A DNA stretch of 64,000 nt from Gammaproteobacteria bacterium (GTDB lineage: Bacteria; Pseudomonadota; Gammaproteobacteria; Thiohalobacterales; Thiohalobacteraceae). Below the pieces are notes generated by a model that ran no database searches, had not been told where the DNA came from, and saw only the letters and a program-made list of their open reading frames with translations. The DNA lies in the NCBI GenBank assembly GCA_018819175.1, contig JAHJQQ010000042.1:62001-126000 (forward strand), read 5' to 3'. Made by a program: the position numbers and the translations under genes. Positions 54,926-63,382 of the stretch are shown in pieces. Position 1 is the first letter of the stretch. Each line of letters starts with the position of its first letter.

Positions 54926-55307
54926 AAGTGAATCATATCCAATGTAGGGTGGGTTAGGCGCGTTGTTTGCGCCGTAACCCACCAAGCGTGCCGACAGGCA
55001 CACCTTAGGCGTTGTGTTGCTGCGCATCGCCTGTCGGGTTACGCAAACATCGCTAACCCGACCTACAGTAGGCTTAAGTAACTGCCATTCGGGTCAATGA
55101 CGATTCAACGAATAAATCAGAGGTTCCTTAAGTGAATCATATCCAATGTAGGGTGGGTTAGGCGCGTTGTTTGCGCCGTAACCCACCAAGCGTGCCGACA
55201 GGCACACCTTAGGCGTTCTGTTGCTGCGCATCGCCAGTCGGGTTACGCAAACAACGCTAACCCGACCTACATGAGGCTTAAGTAACTGCCATTCGGGTCA
55301 AGAGCGC
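54926..55307 (+). repeat. Tandem duplication of a GTAGG-GGGTTAG element
   Basis: Two copies start AAGTGAATCATATCCAATG at 54926 and 55130 (period 204 bp) and differ by only a few bases. Each contains the palindrome with arms TGTAGGGTGGGTTAGGCG and a complement ending CCCGACCTACA. Between the copies sits one end (AATCAGAGGTTCCTTA) of the AAGGAACC family. It occupies the gap upstream of trhP; no gene. Confidence 0.85.
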
Positions 55308-55458
55308 AATTATTACTAATATTTAGAGTTAATTGCTCGCTGGCCCTGCTTTTCCGCCTTCACAAATCTGTCATCCAGACGACATGGCGCTGCAATGCAG
55401 GTCAGCCAACCTGTGCCTGCCAGCTGTTCGGCAATCATCGGTAACGAGGAGCCCTGAC

Positions 55459-55689
55459 ATGTTGGATCATATATTGGCCTGCGCACAGGAATTCGAACGT
55501 GCGCACGGTGAGCAACCGAACGTGGTGTTCATCAACCCCGGACACCATAAAGCGCTGCTGACGCTCTACCCGGCCCTGTTTGAACGAGACCCGCAGCTGC
55601 AACTCGGGCTGCGTCTCGTCATCATCCCCAGCAGCGAGTTGACGCATCCGCAGGCGGCCTATGTTGCCGGGTATTCGGCCTGTGCCTGA
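55459..55689 (+). CDS. Conserved hypothetical protein, 76 residues
   Basis: GAGGAG precedes ATG 55459 (MLDHILACAQEFERAHGEQ). PNVVFINPGHHKALLTLYPAL and RLVIIPSSELTHPQAAYV have a regular alternation of strands and helices, like a small globular domain. No membrane segment or known family. An upstream in-frame extension to 55333 has no support. Confidence 0.65.
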   Translation: MLDHILACAQEFERAHGEQPNVVFINPGHHKALLTLYPALFERDPQLQLGLRLVIIPSSELTHPQAAYVAGYSACA

Positions 55690-55758
55690 ATCCTTTTTCA
55701 GAGCACCGAACACCCAGTAACGCAAGGCAGCCTCCGGCTGCTTGGGTGCCCGCAACGT

Positions 55759-56013
55759 TTACATTAATTCCCGAATGACAAAGAGATAGCCGATCCAACC
55801 CACCAGACCGATGAGGGCCGTGTGGTGCATGCGGATAAAGAGCCGGGAGCGGATCCCCAGCAGGTGACGATCCTTGGAACCGAGTACAAACAACATGCCG
55901 ACATCTCCGAGAATTCTGTAAACCTCAGCAAAGGCAAGTTCTATGCCGGACCCTGCGGGCATTCCCTCACCCAGTGCCGCCATGGCGTCCACCCCGCTTC
56001 GGTAATACCGCAA
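55759..56013 (-). CDS. Possible small membrane protein, 84 residues
   Basis: The frame has one clear hydrophobic C-terminal helix (TALIGLVGWIGYLFVIREL) and a preceding amphipathic region (EVYRILGDVGMLFVLGSKD). The ribosome-binding site is not obvious and the family is not recognised. It is kept because composition and helix look protein-like; it could still be chance. Confidence 0.35.
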   Translation of the reverse strand: MRYYRSGVDAMAALGEGMPAGSGIELAFAEVYRILGDVGMLFVLGSKDRHLLGIRSRLFIRMHHTALIGLVGWIGYLFVIRELM

Positions 56014-56210
56014 ACAGGCCCTAACATCCTGATCTGGCTTCCCTCCTTATTCCGCTCCGCCCTAACGGAGCAGACAGAAAGGCCGATGTCCCGGCGGGCA
56101 CACCCTGTCGGTGCGGCAGAATTCGGACGGCAGCAAGTGCGATACGTTGATTCCCTGACACTATGACGACCCCGTGACGGACCGGCCAGGGACTGTTCAC
56201 AATGGCGCTA

Positions 56211-56327
56211 AGGAACCTCTGAGTTATTACTAAACCGTCATTCCGGCGCAGGCCGGAATCTAGTGCCTTGAATCACATGGATTCCGGCCTGCGCCGGAAT
56301 GACGAATTATTCAGAGTATCCCCAAAG
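56211..56327. repeat. Composite repeat: AAGGAACC end plus CCGGCGCAGGCCGG palindrome
   Basis: Begins TAAGGAACCTCTGAGTTATT, then the 67-bp palindrome 56237-56303 (inverted copy of 7797-7853), then GAATTATTCAGAG, a degenerate right end. The rest of 56014-56387 shows no gene. Confidence 0.75.
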
Positions 56328-56387
56328 GGGATGCACTGTGGGTTGCGCCCCTGGCATGTATCATTGGGCCGTCATGATAAATAACCC

Positions 56388-57257
56388 ATGAACATCACTG
56401 CCTTCCAAGCACTCGCCTGCCCCCTCGACGGCGCACCTTTGCTGCGTGACGGCTCCGCGTGGCGTTGCGCCTCCGGGCATAGTTTCGACATTGCCAGTCA
56501 GGGCTATACCAACCTGCTGCCGGTACAGAACAAGCGTTCGCGCGATCCGGGCGACAGCAAGGCAATGGTCGCGGCGCGGCGACGTTTCCTGAATGCCGGT
56601 TATTACCAGCCGATTGCAGCGGCGGTCAGCCTGGCCGTGCTGACCGGTTTATCACCGGATGAAACATCCAGCTGTCTCGACGCCGGCTGTGGCGAGGGTT
56701 ATTACCTGCGCCAGTTGGCTGCTGCGATGGATACTGAACACACATTGGCGCTACTGGGGCTGGATATTTCCAAATGGGCCGTGCAATCCGCTGCGAAGCA
56801 GGACAAGCGGCCGAACTGGATCGTGGGCAGTAACGCGAATCTTCCTGTGCAATCGAACACACTCGATCGGTTGCTGTGTATTTTCGGTTTTCCTGTGTAT
56901 AGCGAATTTTCGCGCGTGCTGAAACCCAATGGCCAGTTGCTACAGGTCGACCCCGGTCCGGATCATCTGCGCGAGCTGCGCGAAATCATCTATCCCAGCC
57001 TGAAGCCGGCGCGAACCGACGAGCGACAAGACCCTGAAGGCTTCACCCGTCTAACCACCGAGACGGTCTGCTATGCTCTGGAACTCAGCGGAGCGGAACA
57101 GATTGCCGATCTATTGGCGATGACACCGCATCTCTATCGCGCCAATGCCGAGGGCCGCGCGAAGGCCGCCGCACTGACAGCGCTAACGGTGACGGTGGAT
57201 GTACGCCTGTCGTGTTTTGTAAAGAGCGACATTAGGCAGAATCAATTGCAGCAATAG
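56388..57257 (+). CDS. rlmA: 23S rRNA guanine-N1 methyltransferase, RlmA family
   Basis: The 289-residue enzyme methylates G745/G748-type guanines in 23S rRNA. The N-terminal zinc finger is CPLD...WRCASGHSF with C11, C27 and H31; the second cysteine of the usual CPxC is Asp14. It is followed by the diagnostic QGYTNLLPVQNK, SAM motif CLDAGCGEGYY, then SNANLPVQ and GQLLQVDPGPDHLRELR. Function is assigned by family; the altered zinc ligand may affect RNA binding. Confidence 0.9.
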   Translation: MNITAFQALACPLDGAPLLRDGSAWRCASGHSFDIASQGYTNLLPVQNKRSRDPGDSKAMVAARRRFLNAGYYQPIAAAVSLAVLTGLSPDETSSCLDAGCGEGYYLRQLAAAMDTEHTLALLGLDISKWAVQSAAKQDKRPNWIVGSNANLPVQSNTLDRLLCIFGFPVYSEFSRVLKPNGQLLQVDPGPDHLRELREIIYPSLKPARTDERQDPEGFTRLTTETVCYALELSGAEQIADLLAMTPHLYRANAEGRAKAAALTALTVTVDVRLSCFVKSDIRQNQLQQ

Positions 57258-57400
57258 CGACTGATCAGCATACATGTGGCACTAACTCATGCTGATCTTC
57301 ACCCGAAAGGCGAAGAAACGCAGCTCTCAATAACAGCGACACCAGGCTCCAACAGGCCGTGCAGTTCAGATGAAATCTCAGCCCATTGAGGAATAGCACA

Positions 57401-58366
57401 ATGCGCCAATGTCTAATGTTAATTCTCCTGTCACTCGCAGGGATCCAACCAGCCAGCGCACATGATGTCAGTGCGCCGTCCTCCATTGCGCACTACACGC
57501 TGGACCAGGTCAGCAAACGCATCCACGTCGTGCATGGCACCCAGGATCTTCCTAGCCCGGAAACCCGCGGATTCATGAATAATCCCGCAGCGATTCTGAC
57601 CGATAATGGCGTCATTATTGTGGATCCCGGCAGCAGCGTGGAAATCGGCAAGCAATTGCTGGAGAAGGTGCGCAAGGTTTCAGACAAACCGGTCATTGCG
57701 GTATTCAACACGCATGTGCACGGTGATCATTGGCTTGGTAACCATGGCATCCGTGAAATGTATCCTGATGTACCAATCTATGCGCACCGGCGCATGATCG
57801 AGCGCATTGACGCTGGAGAAGGCGACATCTGGATCAAGCGCTTGATGGACATGACCGAGGGTGCCATTGCGGGAACCCGGGCAACCACCCCGAACATCGG
57901 CCTTGAGGGCGGTGAAGAGCTGGTATTGGATGGCGTAACACTCAAGATTCATCACGCCGGCCCTGCGCACACCGATAGTGATCTCATGATCGAGGTTGTC
58001 GATGATAAGGGATTATTCTTTGGTGACATTGTGGCTGCGCGTCGTGTGCCGAATTCAGATGTGCCACAGGATGCCAGCTTCAAGGGCACCATTGTCGCCA
58101 TCAAAGCCATGCTGGAACGGCCGATTGATATCTATATACCAGGCCATGGTCAGAGCGGTGGTCGCGAGGTGCCCGAGGCCTCTTTGGCATTCCTGGTGGC
58201 GCTGCACGCCTCGGTAACCAAATATTACGATCAAGGCATGGAAGCTTACGAGATGAAAGACAAGGTCATTGCCGATCTTGAGTCTTATAAAGACTGGAAC
58301 AACTTTGCTGAAATGGGTCGCGTCATCAATTTTGTTTACCAGGAAGTTGAACGCGAGAATTTCTAG
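57401..58366 (+). CDS. Periplasmic metallo-beta-lactamase-fold hydrolase
   Basis: The 321-residue protein has a signal peptide MRQCLMLILLSLAGIQPASA. The metal motif is THVHGDHWLG (H105, H107, D109, H110), then HAGPAHTDSDL, FGDIVAA and PGHGQSGG supply the remaining ligands. The extended length and periplasmic site resemble SoxH- or quinoprotein-relay-type hydrolases of sulfur and methylotroph pathways; the substrate is unknown. GAGG precedes ATG 57401; a TTG at 57386 is less likely. It heads a compact same-strand group. Confidence 0.85.
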   Translation: MRQCLMLILLSLAGIQPASAHDVSAPSSIAHYTLDQVSKRIHVVHGTQDLPSPETRGFMNNPAAILTDNGVIIVDPGSSVEIGKQLLEKVRKVSDKPVIAVFNTHVHGDHWLGNHGIREMYPDVPIYAHRRMIERIDAGEGDIWIKRLMDMTEGAIAGTRATTPNIGLEGGEELVLDGVTLKIHHAGPAHTDSDLMIEVVDDKGLFFGDIVAARRVPNSDVPQDASFKGTIVAIKAMLERPIDIYIPGHGQSGGREVPEASLAFLVALHASVTKYYDQGMEAYEMKDKVIADLESYKDWNNFAEMGRVINFVYQEVERENF

Positions 58367-58402
58367 AGGATGCAACCCAGCCAACCCAGGAGGATGGCCG
58401 AC

Positions 58403-58723
58403 ATGAATGCAGACCCGAAGAACGTCATTACCTGGATACTCATTTTGATTGTCCCCGTTGTCGCGGTGACGCTTGTCTCAGGGTTTCTGAATTATTTCGA
58501 GCCGGGGTTAATTGTCGCCGTCGTTAAAGAGCATTTCGCGGCAACCATAGGCCTGCCGATGGCGGCGTTACTGGCGGCCTTTATTGTGGTTGCCCTCAGA
58601 CATTCGGAAGGTCCGGTCAAGTTCGAAGGCTTGGGGATGAAGTTCGAGGGCGCGTCGGGCCAGGTTATCTTATGGGTGGTGTGCTTTCTTTCCATTGCCG
58701 CTGCGATTCGGTTGTTGTGGTAA
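58403..58723 (+). CDS. Small membrane protein, 106 residues, unknown
   Basis: AGGAGG (58388-58393) sits nine bases before ATG 58403, which favours this start over ATG 58394 or 58370. Three hydrophobic helices (VITWILILIVPVVAVTL, GLPMAALLAAFIVVAL, GQVILWVVCFLSIAAAI) flank a GPVKFEGLGMKFEGASG loop. Not recognised. It begins 36 bases after the metallo-hydrolase. Confidence 0.7.
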   Translation: MNADPKNVITWILILIVPVVAVTLVSGFLNYFEPGLIVAVVKEHFAATIGLPMAALLAAFIVVALRHSEGPVKFEGLGMKFEGASGQVILWVVCFLSIAAAIRLLW

Positions 58724-58803
58724 ATTCAAGCCGACGGCGACGGAACCCTGTATTCACTACTATCGTCACACTCTTTACTTATCGGTAACCATGAAGGATC
58801 ACC

Positions 58804-59142
58804 ATGGCGGTCTGGCTCCCCGTTCTGAAGGCATCACTCCCCTACATCACGCAGATCGTGAGGGCGGCTATTCCTGCATTCACCGCGAAAACCTCCGCTG
58901 ACAAGTCATCTGAAGTGGTACCAACCCAGATTGCCGAACTTCAATCGGCCGTGACGCAGAATGCGGAAGCGGTGAAGGTACTGGCGACGCAGCTGAAAGG
59001 CACCATTGAAGGCATCGATACCGGCGCGGCGAAACTCGAACAGGAAATCAGATCCCTCAAAAGACTTGTGCGGATCGCCATCCTTCTTGCGTTGATCGGC
59101 ATTGGCACTGCCATCTTGGCCTGGTTCAGCAACGGCGGATAA
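58804..59142 (+). CDS. Coiled-coil protein with C-terminal membrane anchor, 112 residues
   Basis: AAGGA precedes ATG 58804. An amphipathic or weakly hydrophobic start (WLPVLKASLPYITQIVRA) is followed by a coiled coil (about 40-85, AELQSAVTQNAEAVKVLATQ) and a membrane helix (VRIAILLALIGIGTAILAW). It overlaps the next gene by one base (TAATG). The function is unknown; it is predicted to be co-expressed with its neighbours. Confidence 0.65.
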   Translation: MAVWLPVLKASLPYITQIVRAAIPAFTAKTSADKSSEVVPTQIAELQSAVTQNAEAVKVLATQLKGTIEGIDTGAAKLEQEIRSLKRLVRIAILLALIGIGTAILAWFSNGG

Positions 59143-59954
59143 TGACTACTGGTTCAACAGCACATCGACGTATGTCCATCGAAACCGTTTTCAATCTCCG
59201 CCCGGAACAGTATCGCGACTATCAGATTGCGGAGGCGGATGCGGGTGCGCTGACGGTCCACGAGCATGACGGCTATCGCTGGCTCTGTTCCGGCGATGCC
59301 GCCATCCAGTCAGTCATGCGATTGGATGCACCTGAGAAACTGCTATTGCCGAATCATCTGGCCATGCTGATGGGCCTGCCGGTTTCAACTTCACCCGCGC
59401 CTGTATTGAATCTGGGTACCGGAACTGGCGCCATCGAACGCTTCCTGAACAGCCGCCTGCCCGCACTCGAGCTTGTCTCCGTCGACAGCAACCCGAGCAT
59501 GATCGAGCTTGCGCGTGATTATTTTTACCTGCCGCGTGACTGGCCGGTGCAACTTCAAACCGCCGCAGACTACCTGCAACACAGTCAACAGACATTCGGT
59601 TTGATCCTGGCGGATCTGTTTGCCGGCGATAACCATGCGCCTTGTCTGTTCGATGCGGATTTCTACCGGCTTGTCGCGCAGCACCTGACAGAGTCCGGCG
59701 TGTTATCGCTGAACCTGTGTCCACGCACGGAGGACGAAATCGTCTCTATTCTGGTTGTGCTGCGTCAAAGCCTGCCCTGGGTGATGCTGGTGAAGGTACC
59801 GGATCACGGCAACATGGTACTGCTGGCCGGCAGGCAACCGTCGCCCACCGCTACAGAACTTGCACAGCGCGCCGGGCAGCTCTCACATTCCCTCCAACTT
59901 GATTTTGACGCGCTGCTGAATCAGATTGAGCGACTGCCACCGCCGGTGAGCTGA
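59142..59954 (+). CDS. Spermidine synthase-like methyltransferase-fold protein
   Basis: The 270-residue soluble protein has VLNLGTGTGAIERFL as nucleotide motif I, LVSVDSNPSMIELARDYF as motif II and FGLILADLFAGDNHAP as the acidic loop, the pattern of spermine/spermidine synthase-like and other class I methyltransferases. The usual catalytic DxxDP is not clear, so the substrate is open. It is translationally coupled to the preceding small gene. Confidence 0.75.
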   Translation: MTTGSTAHRRMSIETVFNLRPEQYRDYQIAEADAGALTVHEHDGYRWLCSGDAAIQSVMRLDAPEKLLLPNHLAMLMGLPVSTSPAPVLNLGTGTGAIERFLNSRLPALELVSVDSNPSMIELARDYFYLPRDWPVQLQTAADYLQHSQQTFGLILADLFAGDNHAPCLFDADFYRLVAQHLTESGVLSLNLCPRTEDEIVSILVVLRQSLPWVMLVKVPDHGNMVLLAGRQPSPTATELAQRAGQLSHSLQLDFDALLNQIERLPPPVS

Positions 59955-60094
59955 GCAAGTCAAAACCTGGCGAAGACTTGATCTGTGCCAAGGCAATCGG
60001 CACGGGCTTCAAACTACAATCACCCGCATCGTCTGTTGGCCTGCGTTCAGCTCTGACGCGCCAACCATGCATTTCGGACTCTATGAGGTGTGGC

Positions 60095-60679
60095 ATGAAA
60101 CAATTTCGACTTATCGCGTTGGCTGCCGTTCTGGTGGCGCCCGTTATCTCGGCCGATGAGATTCCGACCGATGATCTCGAAGCGCGCGCCGCTGCGAGCC
60201 GCGCGGCCGTCAAAACCTTCGCACAGAATCTGCAGGGTGAGCTCCAGGCCGCCATGAAGGCCGGTGGGCCGATCAATGCCATCAGCGTCTGCAATGAAAA
60301 GGCGCCCGCGATTGCGGCCGCGGTATCCGAGGCGCAGGGCTGGTCGGTCGGACGCACGACACTCAAGCCGCGCAATGCCGACAACGCCGCCGACGATTGG
60401 GAACGTGACGTGCTGAAGACGTTCGAGCAACGCAAAGCCGCCGGCGAAGACCCTGCCAAGCTGGAGTTCTTCGAGCTGATCGGCGACAACGGCAGTCGCG
60501 AGTTCCGCTACATGAAGGCCATCGGCATCGCCAAAGACGCCCCCTGTCTGGCTTGCCACGGCACGGATATCGCGCCCGAGGTCAGCGCAAAACTCAAGGC
60601 ACTCTATCCGGACGACCAGGCTGTTGGTTATAAAACCGGCGACATCCGCGGCGCATTCACGATCCGGCAACCGATGTAG
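60095..60679 (+). CDS. Periplasmic haem protein, DUF3365 (Tll0287-like)
   Basis: The 194-residue protein has a signal peptide (to about residue 19) and a single c-type haem site CLACH at 151-155 following MKAIGIAKDAP. The DUF3365 fold, a PAS-like haem sensor domain, is indicated by VCNEKAPAIAAAVSEAQGW, VGRTTLKPRNADNAADDWE and the C-terminal YKTGDIRGAFTIRQP. Such proteins sense or carry electrons; the partner is unknown. GAGG precedes ATG 60095. Confidence 0.88.
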   Translation: MKQFRLIALAAVLVAPVISADEIPTDDLEARAAASRAAVKTFAQNLQGELQAAMKAGGPINAISVCNEKAPAIAAAVSEAQGWSVGRTTLKPRNADNAADDWERDVLKTFEQRKAAGEDPAKLEFFELIGDNGSREFRYMKAIGIAKDAPCLACHGTDIAPEVSAKLKALYPDDQAVGYKTGDIRGAFTIRQPM

Positions 60680-60724
60680 AGGTAAGAGCGCAGTGCGGGG
60701 GTCGGCACGCAGATTTCATTAACG

Positions 60725-60978
60725 TTAGGGAAGGTCTGATTAATTCGGTAATGTCGTCATTGCGAGCGAAGCGAAGCAATCTCCCAACCGTCAAATCAAT
60801 ACCTTAAAGATTATTCGCTACGCTCACCCCTTCGGGGCCACCCTATGGGCGTTCTGCGCTCGCAAGCTCGCTTGTGCCGCGTCGCTTTCCCATAGAATCC
60901 CTTCGGGCTTCATTATGGGTACCTTACCCTTCGGGTCAAGGCATCCTCGCAATGACGAATTAATCAGATGTTCCTTAG
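60725..60978. repeat. MITE-like element carrying a different core
   Basis: Ends GGAAGGTCTGATTAATTCG and CGAATTAATCAGATGTTCCTTA match the AAGGAACC family. The core is a GTCATTGCGAGCGAAGCGAAGC element with its complement (GCAATGACG), unlike the core at 38967. The right end provides the stop codon of the histidine kinase gene. Confidence 0.8.
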
Positions 60979-63239
60979 ATTGAACTTTGTTCCGACCCCG
61001 GTTGCGCAACGGCCAATTCAAAATAGAAGCAGCTTCCCTTACCCTCTTCGGTATCGTAGCCGATGGCGCCCTTGTGCAGATCAATAATCGATTTTGAAAT
61101 ACTCAATCCAAGTCCACTCCCGCCTTTTCGGCGGCTGTCGGTTGCGTCCGCCTGCGTGAAGCGCATAAATAGCCGTTCCCGAAAATCTTCCGGCACACCT
61201 ATACCGGCATCGGTTACGCTGACTCGCACCTTACCATCCTTCAACACAGCGCTCACTGTTACAGAAGCGCCTGTCTCCGAGAATTTGATGGCATTGGAAA
61301 TGAAATTGGCGAGCACCTGCATCAGCCGGCCGGAATCCGCCTGCAGACTGATATTCGGTATCGGCTCTGCGAGCACGAGTGCAACGTCATGCGGTAATGC
61401 ATAAGGCTGATTTTCCCTAATCGCCTGCTTGAGCAACTCCGGTAGATTCAGCTGCTGCAGATCAAGCACCAGCCGTCCGGATTCAAGCCTTTCCAGATCC
61501 AGTATGTCATTGACCAAATGTACCAGGCGCTCGGTATTTTGGCAGGCTATGCTGAGCAGATCGGCGCTCTGCGGTATCGGCGCGTTATTTTTTTCGGTCG
61601 TGCGCAGCAGACCCAGGGCACCACGAATCGCCGTAAGCGGCGTACGCAACTCATGGGATACGGTCGAGATAAATTCATCTTTAAGCCGGTCGATACGCTT
61701 GCGCTCGGAAATATCCCGTATCAGCAGGGTGAAAAATATCTCATCCTCTGCCTTCCAGTTCGAAACCGAAACTTCCAGCGGAAATTCCGAGTCGTCAGCG
61801 CGTATACCCTGCGCCTCGAATGTCGCGCTGACAGCAGCGAACCGACCCTCTTTCATCAGCGCTGGCAGGCCAGGCCCTTGTTTAGGGCCACCGCCTTCCG
61901 TTAACAATGCCGTGACCGGCATGCCGATTAAATCATCGGCCGACAGGCCGAACACCGAACTGGCTGCAGGATTGCTGTACAGGATCGCCCCATTCACTTC
62001 TGTTGAAATAATAGCGTCGTGGGCAGCATCGGTAATGGCACGGAACTGCTCGCGGCTACGACGCAGTTCAGAGGTCATCTCACGCGCCTTTACAACGACT
62101 CGCTTTCGCTGCTGTGATAGCGACCAGATAATGGCGAACAGCAGAAAATCCACCACCACACCACCAACAACGATCTGCAGTGGCTGGCTGCTGGACATTT
62201 CGGCTTCAAATTTCTTGCTGCCGGTAAATATGGCCGACCAGGTGCGGCCCGGTAAATCGATGACCTGCTTGCTTGTATAAGCTGCACTTTGTACTGATTT
62301 TTCCGACACGTCTCCCCAGGCCTGCAAAGTGTCAAACAACAGCTTGTCGGCCTGAGCCTCTATGCCGTCGTAAAGCTTGAATTCAAGTTCCGGTTTTCCA
62401 AAGCCCAGTATTCCCTGCATCAGGTCTCTCATGCGGAATGGGCTATAGACGAAGCCCAGCAGCGCCGCACGCCGCTGCTCAATCGTTGCGATGTCCGCGC
62501 CCGCGCGATAAACCGGCAGATACATGAGAAAACCGGCTTGAACGTCCTGCTCGGTCTCCTGTAACAAAACAACACGCCCTGATACGGATGTCTGATCAGC
62601 GTCTCGCGCATGCTCCATCGCCGCGCGGCGAGTTGGCTCGCTGAACATGTCGTAGCCGAACGCCCGCAGATTCCGGTCGTCCATGGGCTCCAGATAGATG
62701 ATGGAGCTGTAGAACTCGCGTTCCCCTTCGGGCTTGATGGCAAACTCGGGGTATCCTTCGGCGCGCACTTCGGAAATCACGGCATCCAGGTCTTGCGGAG
62801 AGATCCAGCGCGAGTAGCCGATACCCTGCAATCCCGGAAAGGATTCTTCGATATTCAGAGTACTGACGAAAGCGCGCCACTCACGACGTGTCACGGGATG
62901 CTCCACTGCGTTGAACAGGGCAACACCCGCGCGCAACATCTGCTCGTAATCCAGCATGCGTTTGCCGATGGCAAACTTGGCGTCCTCCACTTCGTACTGG
63001 AAGCGTTCCTGGGCGCGTCGCTCGACATACTGTGTGGAAATCTGCCAGGCCAAAGCCGTCAGCAGCAGAGACAATACCAATACCACCCACGCAGTGAGTT
63101 CATTGTGTGCAACGGCTGCAAATATATTCCTGGACTGGCGGACAGGATCGCTGAGCATGATTTCCAAGCAGGTTGTGAGGCTACTCGAGTATAGCGGCAG
63201 GCCACCCCGAGTTTTAGAAACAATTGTGTCTTGATCCAT
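60975..63239 (-). CDS. CHASE-PAS sensor histidine kinase
   Basis: The 754-residue inner-membrane kinase has TM1 (about 48-66), a periplasmic CHASE domain (about 75-310, with GLQGIGYSRWIS and FYSSIIYLEPMDDRN), TM2 (about 355-375) and a PAS domain (about 395-505). HisKA with phosphoacceptor H529 in STVSHELRTPL and an HATPase with NFISNAIKFSETG, DAGIGVPEDF and GGSGLGLSIS follow. The stop codon lies inside a repeat element, so the last residues were probably altered by its insertion. No receiver domain or adjacent response regulator is present. ATG at 63158 is an alternative start. Confidence 0.9.
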   Translation of the reverse strand: MDQDTIVSKTRGGLPLYSSSLTTCLEIMLSDPVRQSRNIFAAVAHNELTAWVVLVLSLLLTALAWQISTQYVERRAQERFQYEVEDAKFAIGKRMLDYEQMLRAGVALFNAVEHPVTRREWRAFVSTLNIEESFPGLQGIGYSRWISPQDLDAVISEVRAEGYPEFAIKPEGEREFYSSIIYLEPMDDRNLRAFGYDMFSEPTRRAAMEHARDADQTSVSGRVVLLQETEQDVQAGFLMYLPVYRAGADIATIEQRRAALLGFVYSPFRMRDLMQGILGFGKPELEFKLYDGIEAQADKLLFDTLQAWGDVSEKSVQSAAYTSKQVIDLPGRTWSAIFTGSKKFEAEMSSSQPLQIVVGGVVVDFLLFAIIWSLSQQRKRVVVKAREMTSELRRSREQFRAITDAAHDAIISTEVNGAILYSNPAASSVFGLSADDLIGMPVTALLTEGGGPKQGPGLPALMKEGRFAAVSATFEAQGIRADDSEFPLEVSVSNWKAEDEIFFTLLIRDISERKRIDRLKDEFISTVSHELRTPLTAIRGALGLLRTTEKNNAPIPQSADLLSIACQNTERLVHLVNDILDLERLESGRLVLDLQQLNLPELLKQAIRENQPYALPHDVALVLAEPIPNISLQADSGRLMQVLANFISNAIKFSETGASVTVSAVLKDGKVRVSVTDAGIGVPEDFRERLFMRFTQADATDSRRKGGSGLGLSISKSIIDLHKGAIGYDTEEGKGSCFYFELAVAQPGSEQSSI

Positions 63240-63382
63240 TGCAGGGTCCGGTTATTGTTCCACCGCCATGCCGCAGCAGACCGTTATAACACCATAAATG
63301 GGCCGTTCCGCCCCACACGGGTTTGGGCTCAGGCCCTGACCTGCTAGACTTGGCGGCCCGAAACAGCAACGCCGCGACAGAC

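Noticed and set aside
63240..63382. SAH, SAM or cobalamin riboswitch before metH
   Set aside because: No conserved riboswitch core words or convincing stems are visible in the 144-base leader; a covariance search could overturn this.
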